From BPJU01 sp964425225 (lineage in GTDB: Bacteria; Planctomycetota; Planctomycetia; Pirellulales; Pirellulaceae): a stretch of DNA of 64,000 bases. Of this stretch, positions 18,545-28,439 are shown piece after piece (the first letter of the stretch is position 1; the number at the start of each line of letters is the position of its first letter). The stretch lies in contig CAYRMD010000019.1 of NCBI GenBank assembly GCA_964425225.1, positions 1 through 64,000 of the forward strand, given 5' to 3'. Under the pieces are notes generated by a model that was not told where the DNA came from, ran no database searches, and saw only the letters and a program-made list of their open reading frames with translations. Made by a program: the position numbers and the translations under genes.

Positions 18545-18858
18545 CTCATTCCTATTACGAGACCGAACCGCTAAAAGTCCCGCTCCCGTCATGACTAGAC
18601 CCACCAAAAAAGACGCAACTTACGATTTGACCTCAACAAGGTCTCCGCGGTTCAAATGGCTCGGCCGTTGTGCGTTTGGATGCCGTTCGTCCGCAACTGG
18701 CAATCTACTTCGGGCACACACCGCGCCTGGGCCGATCAGCCAATACGACCAACGCGACGAGACCTACGCTTGGCCAAATCACCTCCTACACGCCCGATTA
18801 TTTTAGCCAACATGACCCAGAAAGAAAAGGCGGGTTTGTAGCCTTTTTCGGGTAGTCT

Positions 18859-19213
18859 GTGCGTCACGTTTCTAGGTGAAAAATTTTTAAGGCGAGACGC
18901 AGAGCCGTAGAGGAAAGAACCATCAAGCTGGCAACACCCCACTGCCGGTTGAGAAAGAACCATTTTTTCCCGAGGCCTCGAGACGCAACCCCGGTGATGA
19001 TAATGCCACGGCTCGGGTTAGCTAGTTTCACCAAAATCACCAAGGTAGTGCGAAAAATTCGTGATCAAACCGGTACCCGATCTTGCCAAGTGTCTGTACT
19101 ACTGCACCTTTGCTCGTTTGCGTCAAATCCTCACGCCGATGAAATGGGAAACGCCGAAGACGCATCACAACGGAGTACTCAGCGCGAACAACATACCTAC
19201 AATCAAGACGCAC
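18859..19213. repeat. 350-base dispersed repeat, copy A
   Basis: Collinear with 37345-37692. Shared exact landmarks include TAGGTGAAAAATT near the left end, AAAGAACCATT, ATGCCACGGCT, TTTCACCAAAATCACCA, GTGCGAAAAATTCGTGAT, GCTCGTTTGCGTCAAATCCT and ATCAAGACGCAC at the right end. The similarity looks to be around four bases in five. The right part can be read as a short frame in both copies, but the differences fall on all codon positions, so coding constraint is not apparent. Confidence 0.8.
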
Positions 19214-19335
19214 GCAGACGCTCAGGTATCTGCGTATTTGTTTGTAGGTGAGATTATTCCTTAGTTTAGCCGACCCGCCATTAGATCCACCCTTTTTCGG
19301 TCAAGCAGAAGTAAGCGGAGCTGGCATCCGCGTTT

Positions 19336-19510
19336 GCTTCCTGGCAAAGGCGTTCCGGTGAGCAAGGGCTTAACAGAGCCGCGACCGTAATCAAGCGGCC
19401 TATTCAATTAAAAGGCGCTTAGGTGCAAGGAAGATTACAGGTACATTCTGATCGCCGACGAGGGCCCCGACGCCTTTGCGTTATTCCAGTTCGTCCGAGC
19501 CAGCGTGTGA
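19336..19510. repeat. Dispersed intergenic repeat, copy 2 of the 180-base type
   Basis: Diverged copy of 17706-17885. Landmarks in the same order: CTTCCTGGCAAAGGCG, CAGAGCCGCGACCGTAA, GGCGCTTAGGTGCAAGGAAG, ACAGGTAC, GACGCCTTTGCGTTATTCCAG and GTTCGTCCGAGCC. Confidence 0.65.
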
Positions 19511-19958
19511 TTGTCTGTGGGACAATCCGCGCAACAGGCGGTTGGGCTAGACGCTCGGCTTTGAGCAACGATGGCCGTCGAGGAACGTATCCGAGCAGCT
19601 GCTATCGTGGACAGATCGTGCGGTGCAGGCAAACGGTCATCTAACCCACCAGCCGCCAGTGAGGAGTCCTATTCGGAAAGCTGTCGTGCAGCGATTTGGT
19701 AGCCTATCTCTTGCTAGCGTCTTACAGCATCTTGTTGGGCTTTGGCCGCTAGCGTTCAACTAGACCAATAAGCAACACCGTGTGTCAGCAATCTCGATTG
19801 TAAAGACGTTTGCAAGGGCACGTGTCCCGTAACGTCGGCATCGTGTGTCCCACGGCGCAAGGCGTTTTAAGCCCCCGTAAACGGGCCAGGAAAACGTGCC
19901 ATACATAAGTATGTAGATAATCATAGTCGTTAATGAAAGAGGGTGGTACCGAGTCTAA

Positions 19959-20012
19959 GGACAGGCCCTGCCGGCCCCGGGGACAGGCACCGTGGGCAAG
20001 GGGACAGGCACC
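19959..20012 (+). repeat. Short tandem array of a GGGGACAGGCACC unit
   Basis: Three copies spaced about 20-21 bases apart: GGACAGGCCC near 19959, GGGGACAGGCACC at 19979 and again at 20000. Such GGGGACAGGCACC words are commonly seen as remnants beside mobile elements in bacterial genomes; here no transposase is attached. Confidence 0.6.
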
Positions 20013-20350
20013 ACGGCTCTCTGTCTTGGTGATTTGAAACACATAGAAATACTAGTTTATCAAGATAGCTCGGATATTTTAGTGAAACGTAAGGAAATAG
20101 GTAATGGGGGAAAAATATGTCCCGTTCCCCAGTAACGTGACGAAAACCGCCATTGTCGACCGACAGGTTAGCCAACGGGTGCTGAGACGGCTTAGGTCGC
20201 GACACTAGGCGAGTTGAGTGTTCGACGCTGTCGTTCCCAGCGCGTTTTCTTGCGGGTTTTACTAGCACGAGATCCGGCCATCTACGTGACGAGCGTTTGA
20301 CGCTTTGTGTGTCGTTTGTGCGCTACATTTGTAGGTAAATAAGGTAAATA

Positions 20351-20455
20351 GTTTTAGCGCAAAGGCACAGAGGCGCAACGAAGACCAGAGGTACATGTCC
20401 ATTGCCTACGTGCGCCTTTCGGGGCAAATCTCCGAGCCCTTATGCGCTGAATTGA
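20351..20455. repeat. Palindromic GCGCAAAGGC-type repeat
   Basis: Left arm TTTTAGCGCAAAGGCACAG and AGGCGCAACGAAGACC, then AGAGGTAC as in the 180-base repeat, and a right arm GTGCGCCTTTCGGGG with TTATGCGCTGAA. It is a member of the family also seen at 50343, 55328 and 58415. Confidence 0.55.
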
Positions 20456-20984
20456 ATTGGCGGCTCCCTAACGGTCGTCGCTCCGTAAAGGTATCCATTT
20501 TCTGAATCGATAGGGCGCATCGTAGTGATCCACAGCTCAGATACAGCCACGTCCTCTATAAATAAGACGCACACACGTCGGGTACTCGGGCGCTTGCGAT
20601 TTGTATCCAGATGGGGAATGGGTAAACACGCCGAAGAAATTGTATATCGAACGTAGCTCGCGAACGGCTCCCGGTGGGGGTTTAAGACAACGTCGTACTG
20701 CGGCTTTCCGTAATTATGATAAGTATCGGGAGGCGTTGTTGGCTGTCGGTGAAAGCAGGGCTCGCATATAAAGATCGTTTCCCCGGGGACGGTTCAAAAG
20801 TTGTTGATTCTTGGCGCGTTCGCCCACCGTAAGGTGCATCAGGTCTAGTAGCTACTTGACATGGACAGCTGGCATATCCGGCATGGCGACACGAGGGTCC
20901 TTGTTGGATCATTGGTCCTGACCCACAATTGTTCGTGCAGGCCAACAGGTTGTGCCAACAAGCTTGTACGTGACGGGAAGTGGC

Positions 20985-22055
20985 ATGGCAAGAATTACCT
21001 ACAAAGATGCCGGAGTGGACCTTGACCAATACGCCGTGGCCATGGCGCGGTTACCGTACTGGATGCACCGGACATTTTCACCCCGCGTCATCCGCCTTGA
21101 TGGTGGCTTTGCTGGATTGTTCCGATTGGATTTCCAAGGAAACCTATTCGCTCGCCGCTACGATGAGCCGGTATTGGTGGCATGCACGGACGGCGTGGGA
21201 ACGAAAATCAAAGTAGCGCAGATGGCTGGCCGTCACGAGACAATCGGAATCGACTTGGTGGCCATGTGCGTCAACGATGCATTGTGCTTGGGTGCTGAAC
21301 CGCTTTTTTTTCTGGATTATGTGGCCATGCCCGCGGATAATCCGGCCTTACTGGAGACAATTATTCGGGGCATTAGTGACGGCTGTGTCTTAGCAGATTG
21401 TGCGTTGCTTGGTGGCGAAACGGCCATCATGCCCGATCTGTATGCGCCCGGCGAGTACGATTTGGCCGGTTTTTGTGTGGGAGTAGCTGAACAGAGACGC
21501 TTGATCAGCGGTGCAACGATCAGTCCCCAGGATGTAGTACTGGGATTAGCTTCAAGTGGTTTGCACGCCAACGGGTTCAGCCTTGTCCGAAAGCTCGTGT
21601 TCGACGTGGCACATCTAGATTTGTCGCAGCCGATCCCGGAACTCGACGGACGACGTCTTGTGGACGTACTCCTGGAGCCGACCGTCATCTATGTTTCAGC
21701 CGTGCGACGTGTGTTGCGGTATTACCGAGTTAAGAACGTTGTCCACGGCATGGCACACATTACCGGCGGAGGGCTACGTGAGAACCTGGCGCGCATCGTG
21801 CCACGTCACTGCGACTGTGTGCTGGATCGCGCATCCTGGCCGGTGCTCCCGGTCTTCACGTGGCTCCAAAAACTCGGAAATATCGACGACGCCGAAATGG
21901 AACGCGTCTTTAATATGGGGATTGGTTTCGTCCTCGTGGTAAGCCCTCATTATGCGGATACCGTTGGGCGAATCTTGATGGACGCCGGGCACCAGGTCTA
22001 TCGGTTGGGCGAAGTTGTGCCGGGTAGTGGGTGTGTGCGATGGAGGTCGAATTAG
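20985..22055 (+). CDS. purM: Phosphoribosylformylglycinamidine cyclo-ligase (AIR synthetase)
   Basis: Fifth step of purine synthesis: ATP-dependent ring closure of FGAM to AIR, cytoplasmic. Seen: ITYKDAGVDLDQY at the N-terminus, the ATP-binding CTDGVGTKIKVAQ, DLVAMCVNDALCLGAEPLFFLDY, LLGGETAIMPD, GLASSGLHANGFSLVRK and HITGGGLRENL, covering both halves of the PurM/AIRS fold. Length 356 residues is normal. Start ATG 20985 (MARITYKD) matches the family; an upstream in-frame GTG at 20952 would add 11 residues without homology. It stands alone, with no other pur genes in the window. Confidence 0.96.
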   Translation: MARITYKDAGVDLDQYAVAMARLPYWMHRTFSPRVIRLDGGFAGLFRLDFQGNLFARRYDEPVLVACTDGVGTKIKVAQMAGRHETIGIDLVAMCVNDALCLGAEPLFFLDYVAMPADNPALLETIIRGISDGCVLADCALLGGETAIMPDLYAPGEYDLAGFCVGVAEQRRLISGATISPQDVVLGLASSGLHANGFSLVRKLVFDVAHLDLSQPIPELDGRRLVDVLLEPTVIYVSAVRRVLRYYRVKNVVHGMAHITGGGLRENLARIVPRHCDCVLDRASWPVLPVFTWLQKLGNIDDAEMERVFNMGIGFVLVVSPHYADTVGRILMDAGHQVYRLGEVVPGSGCVRWRSN

Positions 22056-22320
22056 TTGTATGTTTGCCGTCGCCGGACAGCTTCAGGGTTGAGATGTAAC
22101 GCAACGGTGCCAAGCCGCAACGGCGCAAGCTAAACTGGTAGATGCACTGCCTTGCACGTCCTACCATCGCGCCGGTACCAGGGTAACTTCTAACAAGAGG
22201 GATCTTTTCATCCGCCTGTTTTCCAGCTCGCCGCGTTGTAGCGCATCCCGTGCGGCTAGCACGAGGCCGCGCTTGTACGATCGTTGATCGCGGCGAGGAA
22301 CCGGCCGGTGACGATGGCGC

Positions 22321-24354
22321 CTAGGGCTGAGCTCCTTGGCCGGTCTTGGCCGTCGAAGTCAGAGCAGTAGGCTCGCCTTGCGGCTGCTGGGAACTGGGAA
22401 ACGACGGCCCGGCCTTTTCGAGTGCATCCAGCAGTTGGCGTTTGGTGATTACATCGCGAAGCACAATGACGTCGTCGGGTCGGCCCGCCGGATAGATCGC
22501 CAACAGGGGTATCGAATTAGAACGCAACTCGCGCAGCGCTTGTTCGATCTCTGGATTGGCTTCCGTCCAATCGGCCAACAATGGCACTACCTGGTTCCTT
22601 TCGACCAGCTCCTTGACTTCCGAGGTGTTGATTGCCGTGAGCAAATTATACTTGCACGTCAGACACCATTGCGCCGTAAAGTCAACGAGCACCGTTTTTC
22701 CTTCAGCAAGCGCCTCCTGTAGGGCCTTACGGCTAAAGGTTTTCCATGGCAACGAGTGGGCTGAAACCCGGTGCAACGACTGGTCGGTGCCGGCAACAGA
22801 CGTCGGTGCCATCCACGTAAATGCAAATAACCCCACGGCTCCTGTAGCCGCTAAAGCGAATACCCAGCCGCGAACATAACTCATTGCCGAGGCCGTAAGC
22901 GGAATACGTCCGACCCACCAACAACCGAACCAGACGCCCACCAGCAATGTAAGCGTCGGAATAAACCACACACTGTGAATCGTAGTAAACAGGAAGACTA
23001 CCGTACCTAGCAGGACAAAGCCCATGAGCTGTTTAAACGTTTCCATCCAGTGACCGGGTTTCGGGAGAAGCCGCAACCAAGATGGGTTCGCCCCAATTAC
23101 CAAGTAGGGCAACGCCATACCTAGTCCGATGCTGCCAAACAGCAGGTAGGTAATCACCGCCGGTTTACCCATGATAAAGGCGAACACAGCGCCCAGCGCT
23201 GGGCCACTACAGGGTGTCGATAGAATGGTTGTGAAGATGCCTTTGAAAAATGCGCCGATAGCCCCTTCTTTTTCCTGAAGCGCGTTTGCCTTACCTCGCC
23301 CTAGAAAGCTGGGCACCGACAGTTCCCATACGCCAAGAAAGCTCAAGGCCATAGCAAACACCAGGACGATCATGGCCACTTTGAACCACGTATGGGTGAA
23401 TTGTTGGCCCCAGCTCATGTTGAATACCGCGGCTAGCGTCGCCAGGATCAAGAACACGGACATAATGCCCAGGGAGAACCATAGATTGAGCAGAAAAATC
23501 CGCCGGCGATCCTCATGAGCCTGCTGGGCAAACGCCAAGATTTTCAGACCTACCACCGGTAAGACGCACGGCATGAAGTTCAGCAAAAAACCGCCGAGCA
23601 AACCGAAACCCAAATAGATCACTACTCCGCGCCACGACCCCTTCGCTGCACTGTCCGTTGTGGGAAGCGATGGAAGCTGCTGCGATGCGGAACCAGCGGC
23701 AGCACCCGGTACCTTCGCACCCGACACGGCTGTCTGTGGTTGGAGAACTTGGGGCAATTGATCCACATAACCGCCAAACTGCGCTACGATACGCTCGTTG
23801 CGCAACGGAATACACGCTACCTGACAAACTTGCCCATCGAAACGAAGTTCCAGCGCCGTACGCGACGGGTCCGCGTCAGCTTGCCATTCAATCGGCGCTG
23901 ACCACGTTACCTGATCGGAGTGTTCCTCGACCTCCATCTGAAAAACGTCGTCAAAGCGAATCGCCGGAAGTCGATCGGGCTGAAACTCACCCACCAAACG
24001 AGCTTCCTGGGAGATTAAGCGGATCTCGGATCGACTGGGGCCACCTTCGGGCTGGGTCAGCGAGTACAAGTGCCAACCTGGGGCGATCGTGGCTGTGAGT
24101 TCTAAAGCGCCGCGTCGACTACCGCGCTGCAGCACATAGCGGGCTTGAAACTCAACTGGCCGCTGATCCTGCTCTGGTGCAGCAGGCAACAATTCCGCTA
24201 ACTGGCTGCCCAGGGACAACTCTGGGTTCTCGGCCGGCGGAGCTTCTCCGGAAATCGAACCGGTTTGACCGAGATTCTCCGTGCACGGCATCCCAGCTAG
24301 GATCCCGAGCATCCATGCTCCAAGGAAGGATCGCCAAACAGCTCGCCACCACAT
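22321..24354 (-). CDS. dsbD: DsbD-type thiol:disulfide interchange reductase
   Basis: Membrane protein carrying electrons from cytoplasmic thioredoxin to the cell envelope. Seen in order: signal peptide with hydrophobic core (LGAWMLGILAGMP), N-terminal alpha-like beta domain (about 50-190, with GWHLYSLTQPEGGPS and a CQVAC pair), an eight-helix core (about 230-520) with the two redox cysteines in LNFMPCVLPVVGLKIL and ILSTPCSGPALGAVFAF, and a C-terminal thioredoxin-like domain with WCLTCK at about 563. All three pairs needed for DsbD are present. The tail after 655 is low-complexity. It lies just upstream (in map order after) of purM in convergent orientation. With the DsbB-like gene at 1-552 it suggests active envelope thiol chemistry. 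Confidence 0.92.
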   Translation of the reverse strand: MWWRAVWRSFLGAWMLGILAGMPCTENLGQTGSISGEAPPAENPELSLGSQLAELLPAAPEQDQRPVEFQARYVLQRGSRRGALELTATIAPGWHLYSLTQPEGGPSRSEIRLISQEARLVGEFQPDRLPAIRFDDVFQMEVEEHSDQVTWSAPIEWQADADPSRTALELRFDGQVCQVACIPLRNERIVAQFGGYVDQLPQVLQPQTAVSGAKVPGAAAGSASQQLPSLPTTDSAAKGSWRGVVIYLGFGLLGGFLLNFMPCVLPVVGLKILAFAQQAHEDRRRIFLLNLWFSLGIMSVFLILATLAAVFNMSWGQQFTHTWFKVAMIVLVFAMALSFLGVWELSVPSFLGRGKANALQEKEGAIGAFFKGIFTTILSTPCSGPALGAVFAFIMGKPAVITYLLFGSIGLGMALPYLVIGANPSWLRLLPKPGHWMETFKQLMGFVLLGTVVFLFTTIHSVWFIPTLTLLVGVWFGCWWVGRIPLTASAMSYVRGWVFALAATGAVGLFAFTWMAPTSVAGTDQSLHRVSAHSLPWKTFSRKALQEALAEGKTVLVDFTAQWCLTCKYNLLTAINTSEVKELVERNQVVPLLADWTEANPEIEQALRELRSNSIPLLAIYPAGRPDDVIVLRDVITKRQLLDALEKAGPSFPSSQQPQGEPTALTSTAKTGQGAQP

Positions 24355-24529
24355 AATTCTCTACCCTTATCGCTGGTCGCGTTCGCTGGTCGCAGCAGTT
24401 ACGCGGATTCGAGGGACACAAATTCACTGCGGTTTGATTGTAGGAAAGCAGCCGAGCAGGGGTCAACGTAGTTTGGGCTGAATCCAGTGACCGCTTGGAT
24501 GACTTTGTACCGAGCCTTACATTTCGGGA

Positions 24530-26194
24530 TTAATCCAGCGGTTCGATATGAGCGGCCGCGGCTGCCTGCCGCAGCTTGCGCAGAGCTCGAGCCTCGATCT
24601 GCCGTACGCGTTCCTTGGTTACGCCCATCTCCTCACCGACCTGCTTTAGCGTCAGCGGTTCGTGATCGTGTTCAAGGCCGAATCGGCTGATAATGATCTT
24701 CTGCTCGCGCTCATCCAAACACGACAGAATTCGGCGAATTTGCTGCTCGCGCAACCGCTGCTGGGCCTCCTGCTCCGACTGGTCCGAACGCTCGTCTTTC
24801 TGCAGCAAGAACAGTTCTTCTTGATTGCTACGGAACCGATCGCGATAACGGAACTCTTCCGGTATCGTACGCGCGTAGTTCTTCATGATCGCCCAACTGG
24901 CGTAAGTGCTGAACTTGTTGCCGCGCGAAAAGTCGAACTTTTCTACGGCACGGATCAACGACATATTGCCGTCGCTGACCAGGCTGAAGAAATCGTCGCT
25001 GGGCGTAACGTGTCGCTTGGCGATCGATACGACCAAGCGCAGGTTGGCCTGCACGATTTGATTCTTTACACGGACGGCTTCTTCATACAGCCGCTCGATT
25101 TGGTCCATCAATCGAGGTCGAGCTTGTTCTATGCTCAATTGCTCGCGCAGCTTAGCCGCCTTGTACTTTAAGTAGTTGTACTTGCGGAACAGGTGATATT
25201 CCTGCTCGCGCGTCAACAGCGGGTGCTCATACAATGCGGCCAAATAAGGCGGCAAGCCTGGCGGTACGCGCATGCGCCGTCCTAGAGTTTCGGCCTGAGG
25301 CATCTCGGTCAAAATCACCTGGTCCGCATCGGGTTGATCGAACGATTCGTGGTAGATGTACTCCAGCGGCAGCTCCATAATGCGCCGTGCGCGCATTTCG
25401 TTGATAATTCGGAAGACGGTCGAGGGCGTGCGGTGGTAGCGAGCTGTCAACGTGGCAACGGAAGTTCCACGGATGTACTGCTCGTAAATACGCCGCTTGG
25501 TTTCCTCACCCAAGGGCCCGACAGCCGGATCGAAAACGCGCGCCTCCGGATGCGCCTCGTCGAATTGCTTGAGCGTATAGCGAATCGTCTCGACACTGCG
25601 TCCCATCTGGCTTGCCAGTCGCCGCGCGATTTCCGTCGGCAACGCCCCATCCAGTGCCAACTGACGTGCGCGCTCGACAATCTCCGATCGCTCTTCGTCG
25701 GTCAACTGGCTGAAGCGTTCGCCACGCCGCACTCGCTCCGGATTTCGATGCACGAACTGCTGCACACTGCTGGGAAGAAAGGCAACCCGCTTGCGGCCAT
25801 CCATCAGCACGCGGCGACTCACCAGTCCCGCAGCACGCCAGCGAGAAATCGTCTTCGTGGAAACATTGTGCTGACGAGCAAGCTCTTCCAACGTCACTAC
25901 CGGTTCGGTAAGCTCCTCGGCGCGCAGATCCGCCGCATCCGTCAAATCCTCGACCAACAGCCGCAAGTCGTGCTGCGCATCTTGGCCACGGATGAGAACA
26001 TCCGCGCCCAACTGCGGATAAAAATCCGTCAATCGCTGGCATAGATAGCCATACGTGTAGGTCTGCTGCGGATCCAGCTCGTAAATCAATCGCTCGGCAC
26101 GATCCGCCTGCGCCAACTTCTTGTCGCTAGGCGCATAGCGTACCTGCTGATCGCGAAACTGCTGTAGAATTGCCGTTCGGTAAGCTGTGTTCAT
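24530..26194 (-). CDS. Sigma-70 family RNA polymerase factor with N-terminal helix-turn-helix domains
   Basis: Transcription initiation factor. Residues 328-448 are sigma region 2 (LTREQEYHLFRKYNYLKYKA, QANLRLVVSIAKRH, DGNMSLIRAVEKFDFSRGNK, FSTYASWAIMKNYAR); 485-545 are region 4 (LTLKQVGEEMGVTKERVRQI). There is little space for region 3, so this is a group 3-like or RpoD-derived shortened form. The first 270 residues are not sigma: they contain a MerR/excisionase-like HTH at about 101-145 (LEELARQHNVSTKTISRWRA), and two more HTH-like stretches near 187-210 and 235-270. This architecture is known from planctomycetes. What the extra domains bind is unknown. The ATG at 26194 faces a 650-base upstream region. 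Confidence 0.9.
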   Translation of the reverse strand: MNTAYRTAILQQFRDQQVRYAPSDKKLAQADRAERLIYELDPQQTYTYGYLCQRLTDFYPQLGADVLIRGQDAQHDLRLLVEDLTDAADLRAEELTEPVVTLEELARQHNVSTKTISRWRAAGLVSRRVLMDGRKRVAFLPSSVQQFVHRNPERVRRGERFSQLTDEERSEIVERARQLALDGALPTEIARRLASQMGRSVETIRYTLKQFDEAHPEARVFDPAVGPLGEETKRRIYEQYIRGTSVATLTARYHRTPSTVFRIINEMRARRIMELPLEYIYHESFDQPDADQVILTEMPQAETLGRRMRVPPGLPPYLAALYEHPLLTREQEYHLFRKYNYLKYKAAKLREQLSIEQARPRLMDQIERLYEEAVRVKNQIVQANLRLVVSIAKRHVTPSDDFFSLVSDGNMSLIRAVEKFDFSRGNKFSTYASWAIMKNYARTIPEEFRYRDRFRSNQEELFLLQKDERSDQSEQEAQQRLREQQIRRILSCLDEREQKIIISRFGLEHDHEPLTLKQVGEEMGVTKERVRQIEARALRKLRQAAAAAHIEPLD

Positions 26195-26848
26195 CGTAAT
26201 GTCTCACACCCCGTGGGCCTTTCCACCAACCCAAGCTGGCTTTCATCCCTGAACGACTCCTTAGAAGTCGGGAAAGGTTAGCCCCACAAATTTGCCTACA
26301 ACTCTGTTCCGAAGAATCAACATGCACCGTTGATGACAGGAGCAAATTTCGTGCCGTAATGCGTCCTTGCTTCGTTCGTGCCCCCATCTATACGTTTATA
26401 CGGCTTGACATCCACTTCGGTTCGACGTACGGGTGCAAACTAAAGCTGTTTTCGGGCAACAATTTATCGCAAGGCACTTCTATCTTTATAGACGATCTAG
26501 CCCCGCAATTGACTTACAATTTTCCCCAAAAATGCTGGCCAAATGTGGCTCCGGATGCTGGGTACTAAGCGCCGCAAATCAAGGCGCTCTGTGTGCAGCC
26601 GCCCTGCGAAGCCCTCCCCCAATCGAAAACCACGTCCCTTCCTTCTATTAAACCCGATACCGAACGCTAAGTCCTCAGCTTGACATCACATTTGGTTAAC
26701 TTCGCGCTTAGCACAGGACGAACATATGCCATAGGCCGGAGCCGGAACTGGCAATCTGGGCAAAATACTTGGCCCTTTGGCAGCTCCGCAACCGCACTGG
26801 CCCAACATCAGGCTTCACTTCAGGACCTGTGCTTAGGGGTATTCTGAG
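26195..26848. other. Divergent intergenic region, no gene seen
   Basis: About 650 bases between the divergently read sigma factor and exported-protein genes, so it must hold both promoters. A TTGACA word occurs near 26680 but without a good -10 at proper spacing. No repeat or RNA structure stands out. Confidence 0.4.
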
Positions 26849-28372
26849 TTGGGTACCAAATCTTGGCATAACGCGGCTCGAGCGCAAACGTTGCTGAGGC
26901 CAACTGGCGTGGGGTTGGCAGCCGCCATGCTGTTGGGTTCGGCTTTCACCCAAGTTGCTAAGGCCAGCGACTCCGATCCTTCGGTGTTGATGCCGCAGCT
27001 TGAAAATCGATGGATCGAGTACCGCGTGGTTTTCGAGTTGTCTGGAAAGCTGCTTTGGAAAAGTAGCCAATCCGAGGGGAGCACGCCGGTCGAAGTACGC
27101 AGCGATCAGGTTTACCGCGAACGGGTCGTGCGTTTGGATAAACCGAATTCTCAGCCTAACAGTGAAAGGCAAGGTAGCGAAGCCCATCTGTTCCATGCGG
27201 CACGCTGGTACGATTCGGCGACGGGCCAATATGTCGTTTCGGGAAAGGAAAGTCGGACACGGTTGGCCGACCAGCGGCGGCTGGTCATCCTGGACCGCCT
27301 GGCTGGGCCGTTGCGTGCTTACTCGCCTTGGGAGCCGCTCCCTCGTGCGGAACGCGATCTTGTAGACCTTCCGTTTCCCACTTTTGCTGTGGAGCGACTT
27401 TTTGTGGATCGCCCGTTGCGCCCGGGACAGACGTGGCAAGTGGACTCCGCGGGACTTGCCGACTGCCTCGGTCTGACGGAAGTAACCGGTGGTCAAGTGC
27501 AGGGTCAATGGGTCCGCAATGAGGGCCCCTTGGCTATGGTGCAGTGGGAGGGGCAAATCCAGGGCCGTGTCGAGCAAGCTCGTACAACGCTTCAGATCCA
27601 AGGGCGGGGTCAAGTGAGTTGCCAGGAGCGACTGGTGCGATGGTTGGCTGTTTCGATTGCGGAAAAGCGATCGATCAGTGAAGCGCAACCCGGGTTGGAT
27701 ATCACGGCCCGCCTGCGGATTGTGGCTCGACCGTTCACCGAACGGGACGAACGCTCCGAGCACCTGGAAGCGGTTCCGGAACCAATATTTGAACAGGCGG
27801 TGGTGTTGGTCCGCACAGATAATCCCCGCGGTCACTGGTCGATTTTGCACGAGCCGGATTGGCTGTTGATCGTCGAACGCTTCGATATATCGATCTTGAG
27901 GCTTTTTCATGAGGGACAGTTGCTGGCTCAGATGATTGTCAGCGTGTTGCCTGATGCACCACCGGAGCGCCAACTGGCCCCATCGGGTTTCCAGCAAGAG
28001 ATACTCAGTGCGCTGAAACCCTACTCGGGGCAAATCCTGGAAACCACACAGGGTGTCAACCGAAATGGGGTGCGCGTGTTGCGGGCTACGGCTGTCGGTA
28101 CGGTAGGAGAACGAGCTTTGCAATGGTTTTTTTATCACCTGTCGGACGACGCTGGGCACTGTGCCAGTTTGGTATTCACTGTGGAAACCGATAAACTGGA
28201 ACTCTTCGGTGAACGGGATCGAGTGGTGGTCGAGACATTCGCTTTTGGGCCCGCCGGTGACAAGCCACCCGTGTCGGATCGGCCGCCGGGTCCCTCGGAG
28301 GATTTGCCGTCCCGGCCGCAGCGGTCCGCTGATATCTCGGCCGGCAAACAGTCTCCTAGCACTACCAAGTAA
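26849..28372 (+). CDS. Exported protein of unknown function
   Basis: Secreted or periplasmic protein, 507 residues, not recognised at family level. Seen: a signal peptide (GVGLAAAMLLGSAFTQVAKA) with predicted cleavage after AKA, then a long beta-rich region with no membrane helices (WIEYRVVFELSGKLLWKSS, LADQRRLVILDRLAGPLRAYSPW, RPLRPGQTWQVDS, QVQGQWVRNEGPLAMVQW) and a proline/serine-rich tail. The pattern resembles planctomycete exported proteins whose middle region sums contributions of a treatment against a reference, but function cannot be told. The TTG at 26849 gives the best signal peptide; AGGGG lies about ten bases before it. A 626-codon frame on the opposite strand overlaps it fully and is judged spurious. 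Confidence 0.75.
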   Translation: MGTKSWHNAARAQTLLRPTGVGLAAAMLLGSAFTQVAKASDSDPSVLMPQLENRWIEYRVVFELSGKLLWKSSQSEGSTPVEVRSDQVYRERVVRLDKPNSQPNSERQGSEAHLFHAARWYDSATGQYVVSGKESRTRLADQRRLVILDRLAGPLRAYSPWEPLPRAERDLVDLPFPTFAVERLFVDRPLRPGQTWQVDSAGLADCLGLTEVTGGQVQGQWVRNEGPLAMVQWEGQIQGRVEQARTTLQIQGRGQVSCQERLVRWLAVSIAEKRSISEAQPGLDITARLRIVARPFTERDERSEHLEAVPEPIFEQAVVLVRTDNPRGHWSILHEPDWLLIVERFDISILRLFHEGQLLAQMIVSVLPDAPPERQLAPSGFQQEILSALKPYSGQILETTQGVNRNGVRVLRATAVGTVGERALQWFFYHLSDDAGHCASLVFTVETDKLELFGERDRVVVETFAFGPAGDKPPVSDRPPGPSEDLPSRPQRSADISAGKQSPSTTK

Positions 28373-28439
28373 GGAACCGACCGTCGTTCCCCGTTCCCAA
28401 TCGAGCCGATCGGGACGAAATGAGCTGGGTAACGATCCA

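Larger units (their letters stand above)
18545..20984. other. 2.4-kb gene-free area rich in repeats
   Basis: No frame here carries recognisable protein features. It holds three dispersed repeats (18859-19213, 19336-19510, 20351-20455) and a short tandem array (19959-20012). The remaining sequence, including 20460-20980 just before purM, shows nothing nameable. The concentration of repeats suggests an insertion-tolerant site. Confidence 0.55.

Noticed and set aside
19061..19264. A 67-codon frame in repeat copy A, with a matching frame in copy B
   Set aside because: Differences between the copies are not concentrated at third codon positions, so it is not behaving as coding sequence.
22080..22180. 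A tRNA-like look in the space after purM
   Set aside because: Arms do not pair into a cloverleaf.
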